The notes beneath the pieces were generated by a model that had not been told where the DNA came from, ran no database searches, and was given only the letters and a program-made list of their open reading frames with translations. Positions 52,962 to 63,000 of a stretch of 64,000 bases of DNA are shown piece by piece. The first letter of the stretch is position 1. Every line of letters begins with the position of its first letter. The translations under genes and the position numbers were made by a program. The stretch spans positions 3,596,001-3,660,000 of the forward strand of contig CBDFHN010000002.1 of NCBI GenBank assembly GCA_965247735.1, read 5' to 3'. This DNA comes from JAOXRU01 sp965247735. Its GTDB lineage: Bacteria > Bacteroidota > Bacteroidia > Flavobacteriales > Flavobacteriaceae.

Positions 52962-54983
52962 TTATTTAACTGTATATGAGAGATTAAGAAATACATTTCT
53001 TCCCATTCTAGGGATGTTTTGCCAATCGGAATAGGTAGAGTAGTTAACATTGCTAATGTTTTCTATTCCAAGCTTTGTGATAAGTTTGTTTGTCCCGAAA
53101 TAGAAATTACAGCCTGCATTCCAGTTTAGAAGGGTATATGCCTTTGTTTTATCTTCTCCATAAGAAGGATTATATGCGGTTTGCTCCGCTGCTCCTACCA
53201 TTTCTAATGATGTGGTGAATAACTTGTAGTTGTAATTGAGGCTAGTAGTATAACTAAATGGACTTATTAGTGGTAGGTTTTCATCATTATTATCTTTTCC
53301 TATTGCATAAGCAAGAGAAATAGTGCTTTCTAATCTAGGCGTGATTTTATAAGCAAATCTAAGACTGGTATTAAATAGCATAGCATGGTCTAATGCAGTA
53401 TAAACTTTTACGCCATTGGCTCCAATTACCATTGGATTATAATTATTATTTATTTGACCAATTATATAATCAGAGATATAAAACAAGGAATTTTCAAGGG
53501 TTAGATCAGACCTTCCCTTTTTGTATTTGAAAGTGACATTTGCTTCTAGTGATTTTTCGTTTTTTAAATTCGGATTCCCGATATAATCAAAATTATCGAA
53601 ACTATTGAATAGGAAATTACCATATGCTTCACTTACCGATGGTGCTCTTTCTCCATAACCTACTGAAAATATATAATTTTTATGAGCAGTATTATGATTG
53701 TATTGTACGGAGATGCTGGGTAGGATTCTAGTTTTTGTTTTATTCAAATTTGGATAGAATATTTGTAAACTTCCCAGTCCAAAATCGTCTGCTATAGCTG
53801 CGTTTTGATATCCTATTCTGCTGCTTATTTTTATATGGTTTTTTGGATTTATGCTAAAATAATCTTCCAAATATATTCCTGTATATACTGTTCTAACATC
53901 TGGCCAGGTAAGCATAAACATCAGGTTTTCATTCTTATCTTTGGGATACATTGTCATTTCGGCTAATGATTTGTTATAGTAGCCATTAAAATTGAAAAGT
54001 AACTTGTGTTTGTTGATTTCTATTTTTGATTTAGCATAAAAACCATGGGTAGTACTCCATCCAGGCATATCCATATGTATGGCAACATTTGGACGCGTAG
54101 TATCGTCCATAATATGGTGTATAGAATTTGTGTATAATTTTATTTCGGTTTCTTTTAGCGTAGAACTTATATTTTTGTGGCGATAGCTTACAGAAGCTAT
54201 TATTGCTTTTGCTAAGGAAACATCCATTGGAAGTGCTGGATAACCAACATCTCTGGCCTCATCATAAATAATGGAAGCCATCAGCGTTTTGTTTGCAGCA
54301 ATTTTATATCCTGAGGTTGCAGAAAAATTGTATTTGGTAAATTGTGAGTATAAAACTTCAGTACTATTTCCGTTATAATAGTTGCCAGCATTTCTATAGC
54401 TAAAATCGGTGTTGAGGTAGAATTTGGTAGTACTATAATTAAGTTCGGTGCCTAAAAAGGTAGCTTTTGCATTGGTTTCAAAACCAGATTCTATTCCAAT
54501 TGTTAGCGAAGTTCCTGTTTTTTCAAAACCACTTTTGTCAAGTTTTAAATCTATGGCACCACCAATGGTTTGTCCATTTTCTGTGCCTTGTTGTCCAGAA
54601 GAAATATGAGCTTCGCTTAAATTAGAGATGTCAACATATGAGGTAATAGGATCCATTTTATCGGTACAGGCACCAAATATTTGCATACCATCAATAGTAA
54701 TATTGGTACGATCCGATAGCATATTATTAATAGTGGGTTCCCAAGCGTAATTGCCACGTTTTATCATACCAATTTTGGTAGATTTTTCTAAATATTCATC
54801 AAGAGAAGATAAATGTTTTACTTGTTTTTCGTTGTTAAGTTTTTTAGCATCATGTTTACCAATTACAATTACCTCTTTTAGGTATAATGGCTTTATCGTA
54901 TCATTTTTTTGCTGCTGATCCTTATCTTGACTGTATGCTATGCTAGTTTGCAATAGAACATACAAAAGAACTAAATTTTTCAT
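52962..54983 (-). CDS. TonB-dependent copper receptor of the OprC/NosA type
   Basis: Start taken at the ATG at 54983 (MKNLVLLYVLLQTSIAYSQ, a signal peptide); the frame extends to 55046 through non-coding sequence and a terminator. The plug contains TNITIDGMQIFGACTDKMDP followed by ITSYVD, which lines up with DGxxIxGxCxxxMDPxTxYV of the OprC/NosA family. In OprC structures a Cys-x3-Met pair binds copper; here it is the C and M of GACTDKMD. A HMDMPGW segment in the barrel may supply further His/Met ligands. The protein ends NLSYTVK. Expected role: uptake of copper across the outer membrane. The upstream lipoprotein and CxGKCxL genes support a copper locus. Confidence 0.8.
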   Translation of the reverse strand: MKNLVLLYVLLQTSIAYSQDKDQQQKNDTIKPLYLKEVIVIGKHDAKKLNNEKQVKHLSSLDEYLEKSTKIGMIKRGNYAWEPTINNMLSDRTNITIDGMQIFGACTDKMDPITSYVDISNLSEAHISSGQQGTENGQTIGGAIDLKLDKSGFEKTGTSLTIGIESGFETNAKATFLGTELNYSTTKFYLNTDFSYRNAGNYYNGNSTEVLYSQFTKYNFSATSGYKIAANKTLMASIIYDEARDVGYPALPMDVSLAKAIIASVSYRHKNISSTLKETEIKLYTNSIHHIMDDTTRPNVAIHMDMPGWSTTHGFYAKSKIEINKHKLLFNFNGYYNKSLAEMTMYPKDKNENLMFMLTWPDVRTVYTGIYLEDYFSINPKNHIKISSRIGYQNAAIADDFGLGSLQIFYPNLNKTKTRILPSISVQYNHNTAHKNYIFSVGYGERAPSVSEAYGNFLFNSFDNFDYIGNPNLKNEKSLEANVTFKYKKGRSDLTLENSLFYISDYIIGQINNNYNPMVIGANGVKVYTALDHAMLFNTSLRFAYKITPRLESTISLAYAIGKDNNDENLPLISPFSYTTSLNYNYKLFTTSLEMVGAAEQTAYNPSYGEDKTKAYTLLNWNAGCNFYFGTNKLITKLGIENISNVNYSTYSDWQNIPRMGRNVFLNLSYTVK

Positions 54984-55019
54984 ATTAAAATAGCGGTAGT
55001 TTATAAGAATAGTGATGTT

Positions 55020-55055
55020 AAAAAGACCTTGTTTGTGATAAAACAAGGTCTTTTG
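55020..55055 (-). terminator. Intrinsic terminator between lipoprotein and receptor
   Basis: AAAAGACCTTGTTT, a 6-nt loop and AAACAAGGTCTTTT form a 14-bp perfect stem. On the minus strand it is preceded by the lipoprotein stop (55064) and followed by TTTTTAACATC, so it can terminate or attenuate transcription before the receptor start at 54983. Confidence 0.8.
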
Positions 55056-55063
55056 GTGTTTTT

Positions 55064-55906
55064 TTAGAATTCTAATTCTAGATAAAGGCTACTGCTCTCA
55101 TTAATGTCAGTTATGGCTTCACCTTTTATCAGGATATTATCTTGGTTATACACCATTAGATTCAATTTCCAGTAACCAGTCATGGTTAATGATAATTTAC
55201 CTTCATAAAAATTACTAGTGGAATTGAAGGTTAAATCTGTATTATTTGGAGAAGAATGGTTATCCATACTTGGCATTCTAGGATCGTTTTTTACTATATA
55301 ATTTTCTACAACAGGAAAAGACATCATGCTTTCCATTTTATGAATGCTAACAGCCATATCATTAGTTGTAACTTCAGGAGTAGAAGGGCTTATAAGTGCA
55401 ATAACATATCTAACATCATTATCATCTTGAAAAACAGCCACGCTTCTTTTTTCGGAACTCGGTACACTAATATCGTTTTTTGCAGTATAGTCTTTTCCAG
55501 CAATGGTGTAATTGAGTGTTAAATCCCATCCTTCGTTTAAGTTTTCTGCCATTTGAAAAATTATATAACCGCTATACAATGTTTTGGTATCTGCTACTTT
55601 TGTAATTGCAGATTTTGGACAGGAATGCATCATGCTGGTCATATGCATTACAGGAGTCCAGTTTATGCTAGCGTTTTCAATATAGTTAGTACTAGTTTGG
55701 TCTTTAATTCTTAATGTAATTTCGTTATGTCCTTGTGTTAGTGCTCCAGATACGGTGTATAATTCTATACTATGAGTATCATTTGTAATAGTTGTTACTT
55801 GTTTTAAACCTGATGTTTCGTCTATTATTTGATCTTCATCATCTGAGTCGCAAGAAAAGATTAAGAGAGAAAGTAATAGTGCTGAGGTATATTTTAAGAA
55901 TTTCAT
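55064..55906 (-). CDS. Met-rich lipoprotein, putative copper-binding partner of the receptor
   Basis: The 280-residue lipoprotein has its lipobox at LLIFSC (Cys19). Two similar beta domains follow. A Met/His/Cys cluster at WTPVMHMTSMMHSCP and a second Met-rich stretch (MAVSIHKMESMMSFPVVE, DPRMPSMDNHSSP) resemble extracytoplasmic copper-binding (YtkA/FixH-like) proteins. Its gene precedes the receptor gene and is 150 bp after the CxGKCxL gene. Inferred role: capturing copper at the cell surface and passing it to the receptor. Confidence 0.7.
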   Translation of the reverse strand: MKFLKYTSALLLSLLIFSCDSDDEDQIIDETSGLKQVTTITNDTHSIELYTVSGALTQGHNEITLRIKDQTSTNYIENASINWTPVMHMTSMMHSCPKSAITKVADTKTLYSGYIIFQMAENLNEGWDLTLNYTIAGKDYTAKNDISVPSSEKRSVAVFQDDNDVRYVIALISPSTPEVTTNDMAVSIHKMESMMSFPVVENYIVKNDPRMPSMDNHSSPNNTDLTFNSTSNFYEGKLSLTMTGYWKLNLMVYNQDNILIKGEAITDINESSSLYLELEF

Positions 55907-56055
55907 GAATTTTGTTTTTTAAGGAGTGATTGTGCAATTTTTCGTATTGTTATTCTTACCATTTCGTTTTTTATGAAAAAGAAAGGCATAGGTATAACTG
56001 TGCTCCAGTAATTATAAGAATAGTACTGTGCTTTATGTATTAGTTTTGGATGTAG

Positions 56056-56448
56056 TTATGCGCTTCTAGGTGGAGGTGTCTCTATTGCTTTAGAAGCTGA
56101 TAGTATGCGGTATTGTTTTTTATCAACGATGCAAGTTAAGTGCCTGCTTAAGAATGTATTTAGGCTGAATTCCTTTTTAGGAATATAAAGGTTGATGTTT
56201 ATTCTATAGTTTTCCTCATTATTATTTTTTGGAGTATTTTTTGAGGACTTGTATTTTGCAATTTGCTTAGATAAGTAACATTTTCCATCACAGCCTTTTG
56301 GCATTTCTTTTTGCACACAAAGTTCTTTAGCAATATAGCTTTTATTTGCAAAATAATAAGCCATTACATATGTTCCATAAGCTGTGTATGACAATAGTGA
56401 TAGTGTCATACACAGCGAAAAACAAGTATGTGCTAGTTTAGATTTCAT
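56056..56448 (-). CDS. Membrane protein with CxGKCxLxKQ motif, copper-locus type
   Basis: Start taken at the ATG at 56448 (MKSKLAHTCFSLCMTLSLLS); the longer frame to 56511 adds an implausible extension. The 130-residue protein has one N-terminal helix (about 5-28), then the motif CDGKCYLSKQ (close to the CNGKCYLxKQ family of Bacteroidota membrane proteins found beside metal receptors). The two Cys of GCDGKCYL may bind a soft metal. It is 150 bp upstream of the lipoprotein gene in the same direction. A perfect 13-bp inverted repeat lies inside its coding sequence (56381-56416). Confidence 0.7.
   Translation of the reverse strand: MKSKLAHTCFSLCMTLSLLSYTAYGTYVMAYYFANKSYIAKELCVQKEMPKGCDGKCYLSKQIAKYKSSKNTPKNNNEENYRININLYIPKKEFSLNTFLSRHLTCIVDKKQYRILSASKAIETPPPRSA
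56381..56416. repeat. Perfect 13-bp inverted repeat inside the CxGKCxL gene
   Basis: GCTGTGTATGACA (56381-56393), 10-nt loop, TGTCATACACAGC (56404-56416). It covers codons 11-23 of the membrane helix, close to the start codon. Such a perfect stem in coding sequence is unlikely by chance and may affect translation or mRNA decay. Confidence 0.8.
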
Positions 56449-56561
56449 GAGGCAAATAATTTCAAAAAAACTTTTGAGATGGAATAAAAGCTGATAACGT
56501 ATAAAAACCAATAGATGAATTCAACAAATATTAGGTTTGTTAGCTTTACTTAATTAAAAAG

Positions 56562-56684
56562 TTATTCTTTTTTCTTCTTATCTGTTTTCATGAGTAAAAA
56601 TACTGCCAAAACTAGTGTAACGCATATTGCAGCGAATACACCTATCATAATAATTCCGTTTCCTAAGTTGGCTAATGCAATCAT
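56562..56684 (-). CDS. Small membrane protein (40 aa)
   Basis: Too short for a standard search. ATG at 56684 reads MIALANLGNGIIMIGVFAA, then a single transmembrane helix to LLMKTDKKKKE (residues about 4-33 hydrophobic, then a Lys-rich tail), ending at TAA 56564-56562. It lies between the CxGKCxL gene (ends 56056) and the rhodanese gene. Coding is supported by the clean hydrophobic pattern and positive-inside tail. No family name is recognised; a role with the copper or the rhodanese gene is only a guess. Confidence 0.6.
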   Translation of the reverse strand: MIALANLGNGIIMIGVFAAICVTLVLAVFLLMKTDKKKKE

Positions 56685-56790
56685 AATATTTGTGTTTATG
56701 GGACAAAATTAAAGAAAGCCCTTAGTGTAAAATATGATAATCATCAGTTTTGATAGGCTTTTTGCTAAACTGGACTGTATAAAATTGGTA

Positions 56791-57129
56791 TTACCAGCTC
56801 TGATATCCACCTTGTAGGTCATATATTTCTTTAAATCCTAATGCGGTAATTTTTTGTGCTGCCTTTTTACTTCTATTTCCACTTTTGCAGTACAAGAATA
56901 ATGGCTTTTCTGTGTTTAATTTTTTGCACTCACTAGTAAAGGAAGAAGAAAAGTAATTGATGTTTTTTGCTCCTTTAATAGCTCCTTGACTAAATTCTAA
57001 TGCTGTTCTAACATCAATAAGTTGAACTTTGTTATTGGTGATGTGATTTTTAAACTCTGCTGCAGAAATAATTTTTGCAATATTTTTGTTTGAATGCCCT
57101 GTTCCAAAAATAAAATTTAATATATCCAT
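56791..57129 (-). CDS. Rhodanese-like single-domain protein
   Basis: The 112-residue protein has the rhodanese signatures LIDVRTALEFSQGAIKGAKN and, near the C-terminus, the active-site loop YCKSGNRSKKAAQKI with the catalytic Cys, followed by LGFKEIYDLQGGYQSW. It transfers sulfane sulfur to thiol or cyanide acceptors. It has no signal peptide. It is leftward, near the copper locus, but need not belong to it. Confidence 0.9.
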   Translation of the reverse strand: MDILNFIFGTGHSNKNIAKIISAAEFKNHITNNKVQLIDVRTALEFSQGAIKGAKNINYFSSSFTSECKKLNTEKPLFLYCKSGNRSKKAAQKITALGFKEIYDLQGGYQSW

Positions 57130-57263
57130 AATATGATTTTTGTTGAAATGTAAAATTAATGCTTGGTGTAGATATTAATGGTGACTTATGTTACAATAGG
57201 TATTTTCTTTAGTGTTATCAGAATGTTTTATGATAATATGAAAGAGTCAATTCTGATTAGTAT

Positions 57264-57271
57264 TAATTTTG
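57264..57271 (+). promoter_or_regulatory. Candidate -7 box (TAnnTTTG) for the FMN reductase gene
   Basis: TAATTTTG matches TAnnTTTG and lies 20 nt before the ATG at 57291. No convincing -33 is visible. Confidence 0.35.
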
Positions 57272-57290
57272 TGCTAAGAGAATAAGGCAG

Positions 57291-57797
57291 ATGAAAACAG
57301 TAATTATACAAACAAGTGCTAGATTAGAGGGTAATACCAAAGACGTAGCTTTGTTTTTAAAAGCAAAAAAGGGTTATGATATAATTGATTTGGCTGATAA
57401 AAAAATCAATCAGTTTAATTATGAAAACCTAAACCAGCAAGATGATTTTTTGCCATTAATAAGAGATATTGTAGATAGATATGATACCATTATTTTTGCG
57501 ACTCCAGTATATTGGTATAGTATGAGTGGGCATTTAAAAGTATTTTTAGATCGTTTTTCTGATTTGCTTCATGGGCATAAAGCTGTAGGCAGAAGTATAA
57601 GAGGAAAACGAATGGCAGTAATTAGTAATAATGGTAGCGATGATATTTTTGAAGGTTTTGACATCCCATTTATAAAAAGAGCTGCTTATTTGGGGATGGA
57701 TTACTTAGGATATTTACATACTTGGACTAGCCCTGATGGAATTACTGATACTATAAAAGAACAGTTGCTTGCTTTTGTGGCTAAATTGGATAATTAA
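57291..57797 (+). CDS. NADPH-dependent FMN reductase/flavodoxin-fold oxidoreductase
   Basis: The 168-residue protein has a flavodoxin-type FMN fold: IIQTSARLEGNTKDVALFLK (phosphate-binding start), DTIIFATPVYWYSMSGHLKV (the PVYWYxxSGxLK motif of the NADPH-dependent FMN reductase family), and MAVISNNGSDDIF. It reduces flavin, azo or nitro substrates. It is transcribed divergently from the rhodanese gene with 161 bp between the start codons, which may hold shared regulation. Confidence 0.88.
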   Translation: MKTVIIQTSARLEGNTKDVALFLKAKKGYDIIDLADKKINQFNYENLNQQDDFLPLIRDIVDRYDTIIFATPVYWYSMSGHLKVFLDRFSDLLHGHKAVGRSIRGKRMAVISNNGSDDIFEGFDIPFIKRAAYLGMDYLGYLHTWTSPDGITDTIKEQLLAFVAKLDN

Positions 57798-57964
57798 TGT
57801 TAGTTGTTTTTCAAGCTTAAAAAAAACTGCTCATTTTTGATTTATTCGTCTTAACGATGTTTTAATATTTATTAATTTCTTAATTGTATTTTAATAAGTG
57901 AATTATTCTTTTTAATTTGCTTTGTCGGTAGTATTACTGAAAAAATATTTTTCTGGAGAAATCA

Positions 57965-58546
57965 ATAAAAAATAACGAAAAATTACTTCTATCTCTTAAA
58001 AATGGAGATAAAAAAGCATTTAAAACGATTTACAACCTGTATCAAAAAAGGTTGTATTACTTTGTGTTTTCAATTTTAAAATCAGATTACGCAGCTGAAG
58101 AAGTATTGCAAGAAGTTTTTATAAAAATCTGGACTCAGCGAGAAAAAATTAACCTTTCCTATTCTTTTCACTCTTTTATTTATACTATAGCAAGAAATTT
58201 AACCTATAATTATTTACGAACTATTGCTAGTAGAGAATCCTTAAAAAAAGAACTCTGGAAAAATATAACTGTGCTTAGCGAGCAAACAGAAAATACAATT
58301 CTTTTTAATGAGTATGAAAGTCTCGTTAATACTATAGTTGAAGATTTACCAGCCCAAAAAAGGTCAATATTTATTTTGTCAAAAAAAGAAGGGAAGACAA
58401 ATCAAGAAATTGCCGATTTATTAGAGATCTCTCCGAAAACAGTAAAGAACCACCTGTGGAAAACGCTACAAACTATTAGAGCTAAATTACAACCGCATAT
58501 AGACATAATTACTGCTGTTTTATTGCTTTTTACCATTTTCTTGTAA
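57965..58546 (+). CDS. ECF-type RNA polymerase sigma factor (start codon probably ATA)
   Basis: Homology with ECF sigma factors begins NNEKLLLSLKNGDKKAFKTI and continues through region 2 (YAAEEVLQEVFIKIWTQREK) to region 4 (LPAQKRSIFILSKKEGKTNQ, EIADLLEISPKTVKNHLW). No ATG, GTG or TTG is found in frame before the TTG at 58052, which would delete region 2.1. A GGAG at 57955-57958 is followed after 6 nt by ATA at 57965, giving a 193-residue protein of normal length. It probably controls the FecR/SusC/SusD genes downstream. Confidence 0.85.
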   Translation: MKNNEKLLLSLKNGDKKAFKTIYNLYQKRLYYFVFSILKSDYAAEEVLQEVFIKIWTQREKINLSYSFHSFIYTIARNLTYNYLRTIASRESLKKELWKNITVLSEQTENTILFNEYESLVNTIVEDLPAQKRSIFILSKKEGKTNQEIADLLEISPKTVKNHLWKTLQTIRAKLQPHIDIITAVLLLFTIFL

Positions 58547-58647
58547 AAGTAGTTGCCGTTTTTTTATAACTTTTTTATTTATTACTTGGGACTTTTCACA
58601 ACGCTAGGTGTATTACTTATAGATGCTGATGTTAATTCCAGAAATTT

Positions 58648-59874
58648 ATGAGTGAAAATTTAGATGAAATAGAAGTGCTTTTTAAGAAATATATAGATAA
58701 TACTATTACTAAAGAAGAGTATACTATTTTAATGTGTTTTATTGAAGATCCAAAGCATAAGGCGGTCGTATCACATTTGATAAAAACTCATAGTGAAGCA
58801 AAAGTGACGTTTAAAAATAGTATTGGACAGCCTACTGAAGATAGTGCCAATATATTATTTGATAAAATAAGTAATGAGATAGAAGAATTAAATTCTAGTA
58901 GAAAAGGATTTGGCGTTTTATCTAAAAGACATAGCAATATTATTTATAAGGTAGCAGCATCGGTTGCAATATTATTTGGTGTGTTTTATTTCTTTCAAAA
59001 TGATTTATTAAAAAATTGGAAATCAAATAATCAAAATGCTACAGTAGAAAACAACCAAATTATTTTAAAATTAAACAATGGAAATATCGAAGTTATTTCT
59101 GAATCTGGAAAACGGAAAATTGTTGATGTTAATGGTAATGTTGTTGGCGAACAGGTAGGAAACCAATTAGACTATACAAACAAAGCTACAGTTTCTAAAC
59201 TTGTTTATAATGAACTCTCTGTGCCTTATGGAAAGCAGTTTGATTTGGTATTATCCGATGGAACAAAAATTAAACTAAATGCTGGAACTTCTATTAAATA
59301 TCCGGTTCAGTTTCTTGTTGGAAAAAGTAGAAAAGTATTTCTGAAAGGTGAAGCTTATTTTGATGTAGCAAAAGACAAAGAGCATCCTTTTATAATTAAT
59401 GCAAATGATATAAATGTTAGAGTTTTAGGAACATCGTTTAATATGTCTTATTACGAAGAAGATGATGAGATTAGTACAGTACTTATAGAAGGTGCAGTTG
59501 CATTATACGAAGAAGGAAAAGAAAATGATAAAACAACAGAAACCATATTGACTCCTGGTCACAAAGCATCCTGGAACAAAGCAAGTAAAAAAATGATGGT
59601 GAGTAAAGTTGATATCGGAATTTATACCGCATGGAAAGATGGGATCCTATTGTTTAAAAACACACCTTTTCATCTTATTAAGAAAAAACTAGAGCGTCAT
59701 TTTGATGTTGTTATTGACAATCAGTTTATACATTTGGATAAACAAGTCTATACCGCCTCATTTAAGGAAGAAACAATTGAAGATATTCTGGAATCATTTA
59801 AAGAGGATACTCCTTTTGGCTATACCAAAGAAAATAACACCATAACTATAAACAAACTAATCAATAAAAGATAA
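58648..59874 (+). CDS. FecR-family anti-sigma factor
   Basis: The 408-residue protein has an N-terminal cytoplasmic sigma-binding region (LFKKYIDNTITKEEYTILMC), one transmembrane helix at about 98-118 (ASVAILFGVFYFF), the FecR domain (about 190-290: GKQFDLVLSDGTKIKLNAGT, VFLKGEAYFDVAKDKEHPF, NVRVLGTSFNMSYYEED) and a C-terminal DUF4974 (YTASFKEETIEDILESFKED). It holds the sigma factor and relays the state of the SusC receptor. It starts 102 bp after the sigma gene. Confidence 0.92.
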   Translation: MSENLDEIEVLFKKYIDNTITKEEYTILMCFIEDPKHKAVVSHLIKTHSEAKVTFKNSIGQPTEDSANILFDKISNEIEELNSSRKGFGVLSKRHSNIIYKVAASVAILFGVFYFFQNDLLKNWKSNNQNATVENNQIILKLNNGNIEVISESGKRKIVDVNGNVVGEQVGNQLDYTNKATVSKLVYNELSVPYGKQFDLVLSDGTKIKLNAGTSIKYPVQFLVGKSRKVFLKGEAYFDVAKDKEHPFIINANDINVRVLGTSFNMSYYEEDDEISTVLIEGAVALYEEGKENDKTTETILTPGHKASWNKASKKMMVSKVDIGIYTAWKDGILLFKNTPFHLIKKKLERHFDVVIDNQFIHLDKQVYTASFKEETIEDILESFKEDTPFGYTKENNTITINKLINKR

Positions 59875-59933
59875 GATGCCTATGATGTAACTGTAATCAA
59901 CAAATTAATTTAAAGATTACTTTATAGAAAAAA

Positions 59934-59959
59934 CCGGAAAATGTTGGAGCATTTCCCGG
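59934..59959 (+). promoter_or_regulatory. Hairpin in the leader of susC
   Basis: CCGGAAAATG, a 6-nt loop (TTGGAG) and CATTTCCCGG pair with one mismatch, 52 nt before the SusC start. It is not followed by a T-run. It may affect processing or be a sigma-dependent promoter-proximal element. Confidence 0.4.
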
Positions 59960-60010
59960 GTATTAATAAAGTGATTTTAGTAAAAACTATCTTAAAATCA
60001 ATACAAAAGT

Positions 60011-63000
60011 ATGAAAAAAACTAAAAAGGGAAAGCTCTTTCAGTATATAGCGCTGCCTAAATTCAATTTAACGATGAGACTTACGATACTCTTACTTATA
60101 GTTTCTTTATTTAAAACAGAAGCGAGTACGTATTCACAAAACACAAGAGTTTCTTTAGCATTAGAAAATGTAACAGTAGCAGAAGTCTTTAAAGAGATAG
60201 AAGCACAGACAGAATTTAAGTTTTTATTTAACCATGCTAAGATTAATGCTGATAGAAAGTTATCAATACATGTAGATAAAGAGTTAATAACTACAGTTCT
60301 TAAAGAAATGTTTTTTGAGACAACTATTTATTTTAAAGTACGAAAAAAGCAAATAATCTTAAAAAAGAACAATAAAAAAAGTACACCAGTTAAAGGTGAA
60401 AAAAGCGATAGTGAGCAACAACGTACAATAAAAGGAACTGTATTTGATGAAAACGATACTCCTTTACCAGGAGCGTCAATTGTTGTGGAAGGCACTACAA
60501 TTGGTACTATTTCTGATTTTGATGGGCTGTATAGTATCGATATTCCTGATACTGCAACTACTTTGGTGGTATCTTATGTTGGATTTTTAACAAAAAAAAT
60601 AGCAATTACAGCAGCTGATACTATTAATATAAAAATGAAAATTGATGCTGCCGAACTTTCAGAAGTAATTGTAACAGGCTATACTTCAGAACGCAAAAGT
60701 GATCTTACTGGTGCAGTTGCTATTGTAGAAATGGATGAGGTAGTAGGACAGCCCGTAGCAAGTGTTGATAATATGTTGCAAGGAAAAGTTTCTGGAGTTA
60801 ATGTGGTAAGTTCTGGATCTCCAGGTGGAGCAAGTACCTTAAGAATACGAGGATATAGTACCATAAGAAATAACGATCCTTTATATGTTATTGATGGGGT
60901 ACCAACAACAGAAGGTATTAATTTAATAAACCCTAATGATATTGCATCACTACAGGTATTAAAAGATGCATCGTCTTCTAGTATTTATGGTTCTAGAGCA
61001 GCAAATGGTGTTGTTATCATAACAACTAAAAAAGGAAAGTCAGAAAAAATTAAGATTGCTTTTAATATGTATACTGGAATCCAAAATGCTAGAAATTTAC
61101 CAAAAAACCTAAATGCAAAAGAATATGGAGATGTGTATTGGCAAGCTTTTGCAAATGATGGAATTGCTCCAAACCATGATGTTTATGGCAATGGAACTTC
61201 ACCAGTAATTCCTGAGTTTTTAGATGCGGAGAAAACAATACGTTCATCAGATACCAATTGGATTGAAGAGCTTTTTAACCCTGCAATAGTACAGTCTTAT
61301 AATTTAACGGTATCTAAAGGAGGAGAAAAATCACATTCTTTGTTTTCCTTGGGTTATTTTGATCAAGAAGGAGTATTAGAGCATACTAACTTTAATAGAA
61401 TTACAGCACGCCTTAATTCTGATTATAAGTTATTCAATAATGTTACTATAGGAGAAAACCTAACAGTTGCCTATTCCAAATCAGTTAATACGGAAACTAA
61501 TTCTTTGCTAGGGAATGTAGTGTACAACGCTTTTCGTATTCCTAGTATCGCTCCAGTATATAATATTAATGGAGAATACTCAGGATATCCATTATCAGAT
61601 ATTGAAAATCCATTAGGAAAACTAGAACGAAGTAAGGACAACAAACTGAAAAAAGTAAGAATATTTGGAAATGTATTTGCGGAAATAGAATTGATTAATT
61701 CCTTAAAATTTAAAACCAATTTTGGAATTAACTATACCACAAGTAAGAGTAATATTTTTAACCCAACATTTCAAGAGCCTAACGTAAGTAGAGATATTAA
61801 TGATTTAACCGTTAACGATCAGGTAAAGTTTGATTGGGTATGGTCAAATACTCTTAATTATGCTAAAACATTTAAAGAAAAACACAATGTTAATGTATTG
61901 GTAGGTATAGAAAGTATCGAAAACCTGTACGAGTGGACAAGAACTTCTATCCAAAACCTACCCGCTAACTCTGCAAATGTTAGGGTACTAAAGGCAGGAG
62001 ATTTAAACACCCAATTGGCATATGGAGATAAGATAGAATATTCCTTGTTTTCCTATTTTGCTAAAATCAATTATAATTTTGATAGTAAATATTTGTTTTC
62101 TGCAACCTTACGTCGTGATGGTACTTCAAAATTATTGAATAATAGGTGGGGAACTTTCCCAGCTTTATCCGCTGGATGGAAAATATCTGAGGAAGACTTT
62201 TTTAATAAAGAAGGCTTAGTTTCTACATTAAAATTAAGAACAGGTTGGGGAATTACTGGAAATCAAGATATCCCTGCTTATCAGACCATTTCTGGATTTA
62301 ATAGCAATCCATACTATTCTAATTATGCATTAGATGGTTCACAAAATAATACCCAAAGAGGATTTACACTTTCTAGAGTAGCAAATCCAGATTTAAAATG
62401 GGAAACAACTACGCAGTTTAATGTAGGACTAGATGTAGGATTATTGGAAAATGCACTGAATTTATCAGTGGACTATTTTTCTAAAAAGACAGAAGATCTG
62501 TTGTTGCTAAAAACGTTACCTCAAGATATTGCTGGAATAACAAATAGAGGGCAATGGTCTAATGTGGGAGAAATGGAGAACAAAGGTTTTGAACTTTCTG
62601 CAGATTATCAAAGTGATAGAAGTAAGGATTTTAATTTTAATGTTGGTGTTAATCTATCAGTAATTAGAAATAAGCTAGTTGAACTGGAAGATGGTCTTGA
62701 TTTTATAGAAACTGATCCTTCTGTACTACATGAAACTAATTTTGATCAAGCTACTTCTAGAACGGCAGTAGGGCAACCTATAGCTTCTTTTTATGGGCAT
62801 GTGGTATCGGGTATTTTTCAATCAGATGCAGCAGCAACAGCAAATACAAGTCAGCCAGACGCTGTAGCCGGAGATTTTATATTTGAAGATATAAATGGGG
62901 ATGGCGCAATTAATGACGATGATAGAACATTTATAGGTTCGCCACATGCTGATTTTACCTATGGAATTAATTTTTCAGGAAATTATAAAGCTTTTGATTT

